From: Rhodopseudomonas palustris
Lineage (GTDB): Bacteria > Pseudomonadota > Alphaproteobacteria > Rhizobiales > Xanthobacteraceae
Assembly (NCBI RefSeq): GCF_003591005.1
Contig: NZ_QYYD01000003.1
Location: 124,001-188,000 of the forward strand
Length of the DNA stretch: 64,000 nucleotides
Direction of reading: 5' to 3'
A program made the position numbers and the translations under genes. Of this stretch, positions 18,606-27,699 are shown piece by piece (the stretch's first letter is position 1; each line of letters starts with the position of its first letter). The notes below the pieces were generated by a model. That model did not search any database. It was not told the DNA's origin and worked only from the letters and a program-made list of their open reading frames with translations.

Positions 18606-18952
18606 CCCGCGCGCCGACCCATCCGGCCTCGCTGCTGCTGATCGCCGCCGGCTTCATCATCTGGGCGCTGGCGTTCACGCTGCTGTATGGCGGACTTTCG
18701 GTCGGCTGCGCTTTCGGCTGGCAGGCGATGACAATGGCGGGCGGCAATTTTTTGCGCGTGGTGCTGCTGGCGATCTGGGCGGTGCACATGATCGCGCTGG
18801 TCGGCCTGCTGATTTATTGCCTCCGCCTGCCGCGCACCGGCGACTCAACGCCAGCGTTCACCCGCAAAGCCGCCATTGGCACGACGGTCGCGGCACTGGT
18901 TGCTACGCTGTGGACCGGCTTTCCGATCCCGGCGCTGTCGCAGTGTGTATGA
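18602..18952 (+). CDS. Small membrane protein of the oxidase cluster
   Basis: 116 aa with three hydrophobic helices (LLLIAAGFIIWALAFTLLYG, NFLRVVLLAIWAVHMIALVG, AAIGTTVAALVATLWTG). It overlaps the subunit I stop by ATGA, so it belongs to the oxidase operon. It could be an extra oxidase subunit or an assembly helper; I recognise no named family. The open frame extends upstream to 18521 but lies within the subunit I gene there. Confidence 0.75.
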   Translation: MTRAPTHPASLLLIAAGFIIWALAFTLLYGGLSVGCAFGWQAMTMAGGNFLRVVLLAIWAVHMIALVGLLIYCLRLPRTGDSTPAFTRKAAIGTTVAALVATLWTGFPIPALSQCV

Positions 18953-18965
18953 TTGCCTCTCCCCG

Positions 18966-19047
18966 CCGTCATTGCGAGGAGCGCAGCGACGAAGCAATGC
19001 AGCCCCGTGCACTGCGCTGGATTGCTTCGCTTCGCTCGCAATGACGG
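18966..19047. repeat. Dispersed palindromic repeat A, copy 1
   Basis: About 80-bp imperfect palindrome: cgtcattgcgagg...gaagcaatgcag at left, ctggattgcttcgcttcgctcgcaatgacgg at right (given here in parts below 20 bases: ctggattgcttcg, cttcgctcgcaatgacgg). It lies between the 3' ends of the oxidase and Pha operons. Other copies are at 27545, 32689 and 35122, with a damaged one at 49710. Confidence 0.85.
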
Positions 19048-19077
19048 AGAGGTCGGGTGATTAGGTTGACGGTCGTC

Positions 19078-19113
19078 AAGGCGTGGATGCCTGGGACGAG
19101 CCCGGGCATGACG
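19078..19113. repeat. Dispersed palindromic repeat B, half copy
   Basis: Right half of repeat B only (aaggcgtggatg...gagcccgggcatgacgg). The left half seen in the copies at 27427, 39577 and 62318 is missing. Confidence 0.7.
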
Positions 19114-19131
19114 GAGTCATTCAGTTAGTCT

Positions 19132-19518
19132 CTAAATATCGGCGCCTTGATCCGTCTTGCTACGCGGCTCTTGCAGTGTCGCCCAGCCTTCACCGCTGGG
19201 GGGCTGGGGCAGGTCGCGTTGCACGTCGCGGTTGCGCAGGATGTGGGACTTCGAGATCATGTGGGCGGTGATCGGCGCGGTCAGGAACAGGAACAGCGTG
19301 ATCATCAATTCGTGCAGCGACAGCTCGCCGCGGATCAGCGCGAAGTAGAGCAGCGAAGCGATCAGCAGTGCGCCGATGCCGAGCGTGGTGGATTTAGTCG
19401 GCGCGTGCAGCCGCTGCATGATGTCCGGCAGCTTCACCAGCCCGAACGAGCCGACAAACAGGAACAGCGCGCCGATCAGGATCAGCGCCGACACCAAAAG
19501 TTCGCTGAGCCACGCCAT
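19132..19518 (-). CDS. phaG: Multisubunit Na+(K+)/H+ antiporter subunit G
   Basis: 128-aa Mrp/Mnh/Pha G subunit with three helices. The conserved core reads FGLVKLPDIMQRLHAPTKSTTLG, the hallmark of this family, followed by LFLFLTAPITAHMISK. The tail after residue about 100 is hydrophilic. It is the last gene of the leftward phaABCDEFG operon, 3 bases after phaF. It is part of a membrane complex that exports Na+ or K+ in exchange for protons. Confidence 0.92.
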   Translation of the reverse strand: MAWLSELLVSALILIGALFLFVGSFGLVKLPDIMQRLHAPTKSTTLGIGALLIASLLYFALIRGELSLHELMITLFLFLTAPITAHMISKSHILRNRDVQRDLPQPPSGEGWATLQEPRSKTDQGADI

Positions 19519-19521
19519 CGC

Positions 19522-19791
19522 TTACTCGATCACGTTGCCGCGCAGCAGATATTTGCAGAACGCGACGGTGGACAGGAAGCCGACCGCGACGAACAGCAGC
19601 GCGATCTCGAAATACAGGCTGGTGCCGTACCAGATGCCGATCACCACGACGAGGCCGATGGTGTTGGTCACCAGTGTCTCCAGCGTCAGGATGCGGTCGA
19701 GCACGTCGGGGCCCTTGGCGAGCCGATAGAGATTCATCAGCGCCGCGACGGCGATGACGCAGACGGCGATCAGGCACGCAGTCGCGATCAT
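19522..19791 (-). CDS. phaF: Multisubunit Na+(K+)/H+ antiporter subunit F
   Basis: 89 aa, three helices. The conserved RLAKGPDVLDRILTLETLVTN matches MnhF/PhaF. The start is the ATG at 19791, overlapping the phaE stop by ATGA; the upstream part of the open frame is phaE read in another frame. Confidence 0.92.
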   Translation of the reverse strand: MIATACLIAVCVIAVAALMNLYRLAKGPDVLDRILTLETLVTNTIGLVVVIGIWYGTSLYFEIALLFVAVGFLSTVAFCKYLLRGNVIE

Positions 19792-20276
19792 CCGAAGATC
19801 TCCTTCAGCCGGCTTTCGTAGCGGGTCTTGATCTGCGCCACCGTGTCGTCCGGATCGGTAGTATGCAGGCAATGCACCAGGATGGCGGTGCCGTCGGCGG
19901 CGAGATCGGCGCTGACGGTGCCGGGCGTCATGGTGATGGTCCCGGCCAGGAGCGCAATCGCCTCGGCCGAGGTGAGGTCCAGCGGCACTACGACGTAGCG
20001 GGTCTGCAGCCGCGACGTCGGCCAGAACAGCACCCAGATGGCGACCTGGATGTTCGACACAACGATGTCCCAGCCCACCACGGCGATGTATTCAATGATC
20101 TTGATCGGCCGGCGCATCCTTGGCCGCGTCGGCCAATACGGGCTGGTGAGCAGTGGGATGGCGACGCCGAGCACCAGGCCGAGCAGCACGGTGCCGAGCG
20201 AGATCGAATTGATCAGCGCGACCCAGACGGCGGCGATCAGCAACGTGAGAATCGGATGCGGGAGGACGCGGGTCAT
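19788..20276 (-). CDS. phaE: Multisubunit Na+(K+)/H+ antiporter subunit E
   Basis: 162 aa. Two N-terminal helices (ILTLLIAAVWVALINSISLGTVLLGLVLG), then the conserved soluble part with LLAGTITMTPGTVSADLAADG, the MnhE/PhaE signature. The ATG at 20276 overlaps the phaD stop. Note that the same reading frame stays open far upstream through phaD; that part is not coding in this frame. Confidence 0.92.
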   Translation of the reverse strand: MTRVLPHPILTLLIAAVWVALINSISLGTVLLGLVLGVAIPLLTSPYWPTRPRMRRPIKIIEYIAVVGWDIVVSNIQVAIWVLFWPTSRLQTRYVVVPLDLTSAEAIALLAGTITMTPGTVSADLAADGTAILVHCLHTTDPDDTVAQIKTRYESRLKEIFG

Positions 20277-21814
20277 CGCGTGCCCTCCCGCGTCAGCACG
20301 GCGAGCGAGGCTGGATCGACAGCGCGCACATAGGCGGTGACGTCGAGCGCCTGCCGTGCGGTGGCGGCGAGATCGCGCGTCGCCGGGCCGGCGAACAACG
20401 CCAGCAGCACGGTGGCGGCGAGCAGCGCCGCGATCGCGCCGGCCTGCAGCCCGATGCGCGGCGCTGGCATTGTCGTTTCGTCCGAAGGCTGCGGCGCGAC
20501 CTTCCAGAACAGCGTGCTGCCGGCACGGGCGAAGCCAATGATCACCACGAGGCTGGTACCGAGCACGATGCACCAGCTCGTCACCGCCAGCGGGCTGCGC
20601 CAGGTGGCGTCGAGGATCAGCAGCTTGCCGAGGAAGCCGGACAGCGGCGGCATGCCGGTGATGGCGATCGCGGCGACGAAGAATAGGCCGGCGAGCAGAT
20701 TGGCGTGCGGCAGCGGCGGCGCGGGGGAGAGGCGGTCGCCGGGACGGCCGCGCTGTGCGATCACCAGATCGGCGAGCAGGAACAGCGCCGCGCCGCTCAG
20801 CGTCGAATGCAGTAGATAGTAAAGCCCCGCGGAGAGGCCGGCCTGATCGAACAGGCCGAGCGCCAGCAGCAGCGAGCCCATCGACCACACGATGGCAAAG
20901 CACACCAGGCCGGTCAGCGACGCGCTCGCCAGCACGCCGACCGCGCCGAGCAGCAGCGTCGCCAGCGCCGCCGGCACCACCCAGGGCGCCGCGATGTCCG
21001 CGACACTGCCGGCATCGGCACCGAAAACCACGGTGTAAACGCGGACGATCGAATAGGCGCCGACCTTGGTCATCATCATGAACAGCGCTGCGACCGGCCC
21101 GGCCGCAGCCGCATAGGCGGTCGGGAGCCACCATTGCAGCGGCACCAGAGCGGCCTTTAGCGCGAACACCAGCAGCAGCAGCAGCGCGCCGACCCGCAGC
21201 AGCGCCTCGTCGCCCGGCGCGATCTGCGCCACCTTGCCGGCGAGATCGGCCATGTTGAGCGTGCCGGTGACGGCGTAGATCAGCCCGACCGCGAACAGAA
21301 ACAGCGTCGAGCCAATCAGATTGATCGCCACGTAGTTGAAGCCGGCGCGCAGCCGGCGTGGCCCGCCGCCATGCAGCATCAGCCCGTAGGAGGCGATCAG
21401 CATCACCTCGAAGAACACGAACAGGTTGAACACGTCGCCGGTGAGGAAGGCGCCGTTGAGGCCCATCAGCTGGAATTGAAACAGCGGATGGAAATGCCGG
21501 CCGGCTTTGTCCCAACCGGCCATCGCATAGACCAGCACCGCCACCGCGAGCAGCGCCGTGAGCAGCAGCATCGTGGCGGCGAGCCGGTCGAGCACCAGCG
21601 CGATGCCGAACGGCGCGCGCCAATTGCCGAGCAGATAAGGCTGCGGCGCGCCGTCCGATGCCGCGGCGTACAGCCAGATCGACAGGCCGAGCAGCGCCAG
21701 CGTCGCGGCGCCGGAGACGATGCGCTGGGCGATGAGATTGTGGCGCGGCAGCAGGAACAGAAATGCCGCGACGGCGGCGGGCAGCACGATCGGGGCGACG
21801 ATCAGATGATTCAT
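20273..21814 (-). CDS. phaD: Multisubunit Na+(K+)/H+ antiporter subunit D
   Basis: 513 aa, about 14 helices, of the NADH:quinone oxidoreductase subunit ND2/ND4/ND5 family. Residues typical of the proton path are visible (FVFFEVMLIASYGLMLHGG with the key Glu; ALKAALVPLQWWLPTAYAAA with the key Lys). It is proton-translocating and paired with the large PhaAB subunit. Coupled on both sides by 4-base overlaps. Confidence 0.94.
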   Translation of the reverse strand: MNHLIVAPIVLPAAVAAFLFLLPRHNLIAQRIVSGAATLALLGLSIWLYAAASDGAPQPYLLGNWRAPFGIALVLDRLAATMLLLTALLAVAVLVYAMAGWDKAGRHFHPLFQFQLMGLNGAFLTGDVFNLFVFFEVMLIASYGLMLHGGGPRRLRAGFNYVAINLIGSTLFLFAVGLIYAVTGTLNMADLAGKVAQIAPGDEALLRVGALLLLLVFALKAALVPLQWWLPTAYAAAAGPVAALFMMMTKVGAYSIVRVYTVVFGADAGSVADIAAPWVVPAALATLLLGAVGVLASASLTGLVCFAIVWSMGSLLLALGLFDQAGLSAGLYYLLHSTLSGAALFLLADLVIAQRGRPGDRLSPAPPLPHANLLAGLFFVAAIAITGMPPLSGFLGKLLILDATWRSPLAVTSWCIVLGTSLVVIIGFARAGSTLFWKVAPQPSDETTMPAPRIGLQAGAIAALLAATVLLALFAGPATRDLAATARQALDVTAYVRAVDPASLAVLTREGTR

Positions 21815-22152
21815 CGGCCGGCCTCGTGCTCGTCACCGGCATCGACGCGCTCGCTGCCGCTTTCGAGAAAGCCGCGCAGCGCCAGCACCACCACCAGCGC
21901 GGTCATGCCGAACGAGATCACGATCGCGGTCAGCACCAGCGCCTGCGGCAGCGGGTCGACATAGTCGGTGACGCCCTTGCTGATGATCGGCGCCTTGTCG
22001 ATTCCCAGCCGTCCCATCGCGAACAGGAACAGGTTCACCGCATAGGACAGGAAGGTGGTGCCGATGATCACCGGGAAGGCGTGCCGGCACAGCACCAGAT
22101 ACAGCCCCGTCATCGTCAGCACGCCGATGGCGCTCGCGACCAGGATTTCCAT
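21811..22152 (-). CDS. phaC: Multisubunit Na+(K+)/H+ antiporter subunit C
   Basis: 113-aa NuoK-like subunit with three helices (LVASAIGVLTMTGLYLVLCR; VIIGTTFLSYAVNLFLFAMG; ALVLTAIVISFGMTALVVVL). The region DPLPQALVLTAIVIS is characteristic of MnhC/PhaC. It begins directly after the phaAB stop with no gap. The name should not be confused with PHA synthase PhaC. Confidence 0.93.
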   Translation of the reverse strand: MEILVASAIGVLTMTGLYLVLCRHAFPVIIGTTFLSYAVNLFLFAMGRLGIDKAPIISKGVTDYVDPLPQALVLTAIVISFGMTALVVVLALRGFLESGSERVDAGDEHEAGR

Positions 22153-25005
22153 TCAGCCCTCCTGCGCCTTTGCCGCGCCGCGGCGGGTCAGCGGAATATC
22201 GGAGGGGCCTACCGGGGCCGGACCGCGCTTGGCGCGGCGCTCGACCTTCGAGATCTGCGACAGCGATAGCACCACGGTGCCGACCACGGTGAGGAACACG
22301 CCGGTGTCGAACAGCATCGCGGTGGCGAGTTCGATCTCGCCGATTAGCGGCAGATGGAAGTAGCCGAACGAACTGGTGAGAAACGGCCGCCCGAACGCGA
22401 AGGCGCCGAACCCGGTGGCGGCGGCGATCAACACGCCGGCGCCGAGCAAAAGGTGACCGTTGATGCGGCGCTGTTCGGCGCTCCAGGCGTAGCCGCTGGC
22501 CATGAACTGCATGATGATGGCGATGGCGACGATCAGGCCGGCGATGAAGCCGCCGCCCGGCTGATTGTGACCGCGCAGGAAGATGTACATCCCGACCGTG
22601 ACGGCCAGCGGTAGCAGCACGCGGGCAGTGACGGCCAGCGGCAGCGGATGCGCGTCGGCGGAACCATGACGCTGGCGCATCGCGTCGAGCCGGCGCGCCG
22701 CGGCGCCTTCCAGCGCGCTGGCGAGCATCGCATAAATCACCAGCGCAGCGATGCACAGCACGATGATCTCGCCAAACGTGTCGAAGCCGCGGAAGTCGAC
22801 CAGGATGACGTTGACCACATTGGTGCCGCCGCCACCCGGCTTGGATTCGGCGAGGTGATAGGCCGAGATCGAACTGCCGTCGCGTGTCATCACCGCATAG
22901 GCCAGCGCCGCCGCGGCGAGACCCCCGACGCCGGCAATCAGGCCGTTGCGCAGCCTGTGCGACAGTGGCTCGGTGGGCGTCAGCTTTGGCAGCAGATTGA
23001 GCGCCAGCAGCAGCAGGATCACGGTGACGACTTCGACCGAGATCTGGGTCAGCGCCAGATCCGGCGCCGAGAACTGCATGAAGGTCAGCGACACGATCAG
23101 GCCGGCGACGCTGCTCAGGATCAGCACCAGCAGGCGGTGGACGTGGAACGCCATCACGGCGAGGCTGGCCGCAATCAGCAGCAGCCAGCCGACCAGCGCC
23201 GGCAGATTGACCGGCAGCATCGCCCGCGTGCCGGCCTCGTATCGGCCGCCGAGGAAGCCGGCGGAGCCGACGATCAGGATGGTGGCGGTGATGATTGCCA
23301 GATAGCGCGGCAGCGAGTCGGTGTGCAGCCGGCGGATCGCCCAGCGCGACGCGCGCACCGACGCTGCGATCACGGCGTCGAACATCGCCTTGGCGTCGGG
23401 CCGCGGCAGAGCGCTGCGCAGCGTCTCGAGCGGCGCGTGGATCAGCAGCAGCGCCAGGCCGCCAGCGAGCGCGATGCCGCTCATCAATAGCGGTCCGGTG
23501 AGGCCGTGCCAGATTGCCAGCGGATGAAAGTCGAGCGGTGCGGCGCCGACCACGGCCTGCGCGGTGCGTTCGACCACGTCGCCGGCGAGAAATTGCGGCG
23601 CGACGCCGATCGCTACCACCAGCATCACCAGCACGGCGACCGGCGCCCACATCCCGATTGGCGGATCGTGCGGGTGGTGGTCCAGCTCGGCGCGGGGCTG
23701 GCCCAGATAGGTGGAGAACGCGAACCGCGCCGAGTAGGCGACCGACAGCAGCGCGCCGAGCGTCGCCGCCGCCGGCACGATCCAGACGCTGCCGAACACG
23801 GTGGTGTCGGCCGCGGCCTCCAGCATCATCTCCTTGGACAGGAAGCCGTTGAGCAGCGGCAGGCCGGCCATCGACGCCGCGGCGATCAGCGCCAGCGTGG
23901 CGCTGATCGGCATCAGCCGCGCCAGGCCGCCCAGCCGGCGCAGGCTGCGCGTGCCGGTCTCGTGATCGACGATACCGGCGCTCATGAACAGCGCCGCCTT
24001 GAAGGTCGCGTGGTTGAGGATGTGGAATATGCAGGCGATCACGGCGAAGCGGGTGCCGAAGCCGAGCAGCATCGTCATCAGTCCGAGATGGCTGACGGTC
24101 GAATGCGCCAGGATGCCCTTGAGGTCGTCTTTGAACAGCGCGATCCAGGCACCGATCAGCATCGTGACCAGCCCGGTGGTGGCCACGATCGCGAACCACG
24201 CTTCGGTGCCGGACAGCACCGGCCACAGCCGCGCCAGCAGGAAGATACCGGCTTTCACCATGGTGGCGGAGTGCAGATAGGCCGACACCGGCGTCGGCGC
24301 CGCCATGGCGTGTGGCAGCCAGAAGTGGAACGGAAACTGCGCCGACTTGGTGAACGCCGCACCGAGCACCAGCAGTAGGATCGGCAGGTAAAGCGGCGAA
24401 GCCTTGATGGCCTGGCCACGCTGCAGGATCTCGGTCAGGTCATAGGAGCCCGCGGCCTGGCCGAGCAGCAGCATACCGGCCATCAGCAGCAGCCCGCCAC
24501 CGCCGGTCACCACCAGCGCCATTCGGGCGCCCTGGCGCCCCTCCTGCAAATGGCTCCAATAGCCGATCAGCAGGAACGAGCTGAGGCTGGTCAGCTCCCA
24601 GAACACCACCAGCAGCAGGATATTGTCGCTGAGCACGATGCCGAGCATCGCGCCCTGAAACAGCAGCAGGAACGCAAAGAAGCGCCCCATCGGATCGTCG
24701 CGGTGCAGATAGAACCGCGCGTAGATGATTACCAGGACGCCGATGCCGAGGATCAGCGCGGCGAAGAACAGCCCGAGCCCATCGAGAAAGACACCGAACG
24801 ACAACCCGAGCGCCGGCACCCATTCGGCACTGTAGCGTACCGTCTCGCCGGCGATCACCGCGGGGGCCTGCGCCAGCAGCACCAGCAGCGCCGCGAGGCT
24901 GACTCCGCCCGTCACCAGCGCACACACATTGCGGCCGGCCCGGATCGCGATCACAGGCAGCACGGCGCCGAGCAGCGGCATCAGAACGATCAGAGCTAGC
25001 TGCAT
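22153..25005 (-). CDS. phaAB: Multisubunit Na+(K+)/H+ antiporter fused subunits A and B
   Basis: 950-aa fusion of MnhA and MnhB, as in rhizobial PhaAB. The N-terminal two thirds is ND5-like: VVFWELTSLSSFLLIGYW carries the key Glu and AFTKSAQFPFHFWLPHAM the key Lys. The last 150 or so residues are the MnhB part (FLRGHNQPGGGFIAGLIVAI, the B-subunit hallmark). I start at the ATG at 25005, which has AAGGGAG five bases upstream; the frame is open 80 codons further but without coding signal. It is the first gene of the operon. In rhizobia this complex supports growth at alkaline pH and K+ homeostasis. Confidence 0.94.
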   Translation of the reverse strand: MQLALIVLMPLLGAVLPVIAIRAGRNVCALVTGGVSLAALLVLLAQAPAVIAGETVRYSAEWVPALGLSFGVFLDGLGLFFAALILGIGVLVIIYARFYLHRDDPMGRFFAFLLLFQGAMLGIVLSDNILLLVVFWELTSLSSFLLIGYWSHLQEGRQGARMALVVTGGGGLLLMAGMLLLGQAAGSYDLTEILQRGQAIKASPLYLPILLLVLGAAFTKSAQFPFHFWLPHAMAAPTPVSAYLHSATMVKAGIFLLARLWPVLSGTEAWFAIVATTGLVTMLIGAWIALFKDDLKGILAHSTVSHLGLMTMLLGFGTRFAVIACIFHILNHATFKAALFMSAGIVDHETGTRSLRRLGGLARLMPISATLALIAAASMAGLPLLNGFLSKEMMLEAAADTTVFGSVWIVPAAATLGALLSVAYSARFAFSTYLGQPRAELDHHPHDPPIGMWAPVAVLVMLVVAIGVAPQFLAGDVVERTAQAVVGAAPLDFHPLAIWHGLTGPLLMSGIALAGGLALLLIHAPLETLRSALPRPDAKAMFDAVIAASVRASRWAIRRLHTDSLPRYLAIITATILIVGSAGFLGGRYEAGTRAMLPVNLPALVGWLLLIAASLAVMAFHVHRLLVLILSSVAGLIVSLTFMQFSAPDLALTQISVEVVTVILLLLALNLLPKLTPTEPLSHRLRNGLIAGVGGLAAAALAYAVMTRDGSSISAYHLAESKPGGGGTNVVNVILVDFRGFDTFGEIIVLCIAALVIYAMLASALEGAAARRLDAMRQRHGSADAHPLPLAVTARVLLPLAVTVGMYIFLRGHNQPGGGFIAGLIVAIAIIMQFMASGYAWSAEQRRINGHLLLGAGVLIAAATGFGAFAFGRPFLTSSFGYFHLPLIGEIELATAMLFDTGVFLTVVGTVVLSLSQISKVERRAKRGPAPVGPSDIPLTRRGAAKAQEG

Positions 25006-25362
25006 CAACTCCCTTCGAGCAAGGCGACCTGTAGCGTACAGAAGGCGACGGCTGCGGACACGCAGCGGCCGGCTTCCAAGGATGGCTGGCAGGGTTTGCA
25101 GGATTGCATCGGCGATGCAAGGGCGGGTCAGCGCCGGGGCAATCCCGGGCCAGCCGCCAAGCGGCACAACAGCATCGAGCCTACAACCGGCTTTTTGGAT
25201 ATCCGGGCATTTTCCCCCGGCGAGCGGGGCGAGGGAAGGCGGCATATCGGCGCGGCCGATCTCCCCGCAGGCGCCTCAGAGCCTGACCCATAAAATCCGG
25301 CGCTTGGCTCGCATTGACGGGGCGAAGTTGTTGATTTTCAAGCTCGCGGTTGCGGCAGGACT
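25006..25362. other. Intergenic region without recognised gene
   Basis: 357 bases between the phaAB start and the 3' end of the flavin monooxygenase gene. It must hold the pha operon promoter. I see no convincing gene, named repeat or strong operator here; short open frames on the + strand (for example 25096-25293) lack coding character. Confidence 0.6.
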
Positions 25363-27282
25363 TCAGCTCTGCAGAAAGCCGTCGAAATACGCCGCAAGCT
25401 CTGCGGTGGCGCTCAGCGGCAGCACCTGCGCAACGTATTGGTCCGGTCGCACCACCACCATGCAGCCGGCCGTTCGGTCGATGCCGCGCAGCGCGAAGAT
25501 GTCCGGGCCTGTCTTCAAATCGGCACAGAAGATATTCTCGTAGTCGGTCAGGCCGAGCTTGCCCTTGGCGGGGCGCAGCAGCTGAGGCATCGCGGCGATC
25601 GACAGATCGCGGTGATGCTGCTGAAACACCGCGCGGACGTCGATCACCGCGTCGATGTCCTCGCCGGCGCGGCGATACTTGCGCAGCGGCGAGGCGGGGT
25701 CGTCGGCGAGCCATTTGCACAGGCGATGGATGGCGGAGCGGGGACGGCCAGGGTCTTCCGCGGTCGCGAAGATATATAGCCGGAAGCGGCCGTCGGCGCG
25801 CGCGATGTGGCCGAGTTGCAGCGGCTTGGCGTCGGCGAGCCGGATCACCGGGGCGGAATGAAACCGCGTGCCGACCTCAAAGCCTGTGGCGAGATGTTGA
25901 TGCTCGTCCGCGCCGATCAGGATCGACGACGCGTAGCGCGTCGCGGTGCCGGCGGTGTAGCGGCCGTGCTGCACGAAGTAGCGCTGGGTCTCGGCCGGAT
26001 CGGCCTTGGCGCCGTCATGCTTGGCGGAGGCGAGCAGCGCGGCCCATTCGCGGTCGAAATCGATCAGCTCGTTGGCGACGGCCCGCCGCTCGGCCGAGTA
26101 GCTGTGCAGCAGCGCCGGCGCGGCGCGGCCGCGCAGCACCGCGGCGAGCTTCCAGCCGAGATTGAAGGCGTCCTGCATCGACACGTTCATGCCCTGGCCG
26201 GCTTTGGGACTATGCGTGTGGCAGGCATCGCCGGCGATGAACACGCGCGGCAGCCGCGCGCTCATCACATCCTCCGGCACGTCGTCGAATTTGTCGGTGA
26301 GCCGCTGGCCGATCTCGTAGATCGACCACCACGGCACCTGCTTCACGTCGAGGCTGTAGGGATGCAGGATGCGCTGCGCCTTGGCGACCAGATCGTCGAG
26401 TCCGAGCTTGCGATTAGCCACACGCTCGTCCGCCTCGAGCCGCGTCAGCTCGACATACAGCCGCACCAGATAGCCGCCCTCGCGCGGAATGATCAGCAGG
26501 CTGCCGTGCTCGGCCGACTGGATCAGCGCCTTGCAGCGGATGTCGGGAAAGTCGGTGACGGCGAGCACATCCATCACGCCCCAGGCATGGTTGGCGGAGT
26601 CGCCGCGCAGCTCGCGGCCGATCGCGGCACGCACGGCGCTGCGGGCACCGTCGCAGCCAACGACCATGAGGGCGCGGATGGTTTCGGTTTCGCCCTGATG
26701 CGCCGTGTCCTGCCGCTGCAACGTCACCGTTATGCGCTGCGCCGGATCGTTGCTGTCCTCCGGTGGCTGCAACGAAACCATGCGGCGCGCGTAGTACGGC
26801 TCGAGCTTGGCGGCGGAGCGGCGCATCACGTCGAGGTAGAAGTCGTGCACCCGCGCCTGGTTGAGCACGACGTGCGGGAATTCCGATAGTCCATCCTCGA
26901 CGTCCTGCACCCAGCCGCTGCGGGCGATGTGCGACGGCTGCGCGTCGTCGGGCTTCCAGAACGTCGTCTCGTTGATCCAGCACGCTTCCTTGAGCACGCG
27001 CTCGCTGAAGCCGAAGGCATCGAACATTTCGACGGTGCGGCAGGCGATGCCGTCGGCCTGGCCGAACTGCAGCGGCCCCGGCTTCTGCTCGGCGATACAT
27101 GTGGTGATGTCGGAAAACTGCGCGAGCTGCGCCGCCAGCGTCAGCCCCGCCGGCCCGCAGCCGATGATCAGCACGTCGACCTCTGCCGGAACTCTGCCGC
27201 TGGCGCCCGGGCGCGGCGCACGCTCGGCCGGATCTGTGATCGACGGATCGCCCGGCACAAAACCATCGAGGTGAAACTGCAT
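25363..27282 (-). CDS. FAD-dependent aromatic-ring hydroxylase (phenol 2-monooxygenase / 3-hydroxybenzoate 4-monooxygenase type)
   Basis: 639-aa class A flavoprotein monooxygenase. FAD-binding GxGxxG at 41-46 (IIGCGPAG), the DG motif (VVGCDGARSAVR) and the GD motif (FIAGDACHTHSPKAGQGMN) are all present. A C-terminal thioredoxin-like domain of about 180 residues follows, as in phenol hydroxylase and MobA. It would hydroxylate a phenolic ring with NAD(P)H and O2. The ATG at 27282 follows GGAGGATGC, a good ribosome site; the open frame runs on upstream into repeat DNA. It lies downstream of the Liv transporter and aspartate-dehydrogenase-like genes in the same direction, but 417 bases of repeat-rich DNA separate it from them. 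Confidence 0.9.
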   Translation of the reverse strand: MQFHLDGFVPGDPSITDPAERAPRPGASGRVPAEVDVLIIGCGPAGLTLAAQLAQFSDITTCIAEQKPGPLQFGQADGIACRTVEMFDAFGFSERVLKEACWINETTFWKPDDAQPSHIARSGWVQDVEDGLSEFPHVVLNQARVHDFYLDVMRRSAAKLEPYYARRMVSLQPPEDSNDPAQRITVTLQRQDTAHQGETETIRALMVVGCDGARSAVRAAIGRELRGDSANHAWGVMDVLAVTDFPDIRCKALIQSAEHGSLLIIPREGGYLVRLYVELTRLEADERVANRKLGLDDLVAKAQRILHPYSLDVKQVPWWSIYEIGQRLTDKFDDVPEDVMSARLPRVFIAGDACHTHSPKAGQGMNVSMQDAFNLGWKLAAVLRGRAAPALLHSYSAERRAVANELIDFDREWAALLASAKHDGAKADPAETQRYFVQHGRYTAGTATRYASSILIGADEHQHLATGFEVGTRFHSAPVIRLADAKPLQLGHIARADGRFRLYIFATAEDPGRPRSAIHRLCKWLADDPASPLRKYRRAGEDIDAVIDVRAVFQQHHRDLSIAAMPQLLRPAKGKLGLTDYENIFCADLKTGPDIFALRGIDRTAGCMVVVRPDQYVAQVLPLSATAELAAYFDGFLQS

Positions 27283-27426
27283 GCATCCTCCGGCGCCGCC
27301 GTCGGATCGTGCCGGGGCAGTCGTTGTTGATCGAGTCGGTTTGCCGGAACTTACCCGAGAATCGCGCCGCGTCATCCTCAAGCCGCACGACACACGAGAT
27401 GCCAGAAGTTTAGCACCACCTCTCCA

Positions 27427-27516
27427 CGTCATGCCCGGCCTTGTGCCGGGCATCCGCGCCTTGCTGACGGAAAGGTGGAAAAGGCGTGGATGGCCGGGAC
27501 GAGCCCGGCCATGACG
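27427..27516. repeat. Dispersed palindromic repeat B, full copy
   Basis: Left arm cgtcatgcccggccttgtg and right arm gagcccggccatgacg form a large imperfect hairpin. Internal conserved blocks are catccgcgcc and aaggcgtggatggccggga. Copies also at 39577 and 62318, half copy at 19078. Confidence 0.85.
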
Positions 27517-27544
27517 TGCTTGGGGGAAAATGCGGCCTTGAATG

Positions 27545-27630
27545 TCGTCGTTGCGAGAGCGAAGCGACGAAGCATCCAGGAACACCCAGGCCGGGGCCTC
27601 TGGATTGCTTCGCTTCGCTCGCAATGACGG
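27545..27630. repeat. Dispersed palindromic repeat A, copy 2
   Basis: cgtcgttgcgagagcgaag at left and ctcgcaatgacgg at right, with the ctggattgcttcgcttcg block. It lies 28 bases from repeat B, so two different repeat families are stacked in this 417-bp gap. Confidence 0.85.
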
Positions 27631-27699
27631 AAAGCGCAGCTGATTTTGCCGCTCTAGTTTCCCGGTCGGGCTTTCAGGATGAGGACGCTGTGGGAGCGA

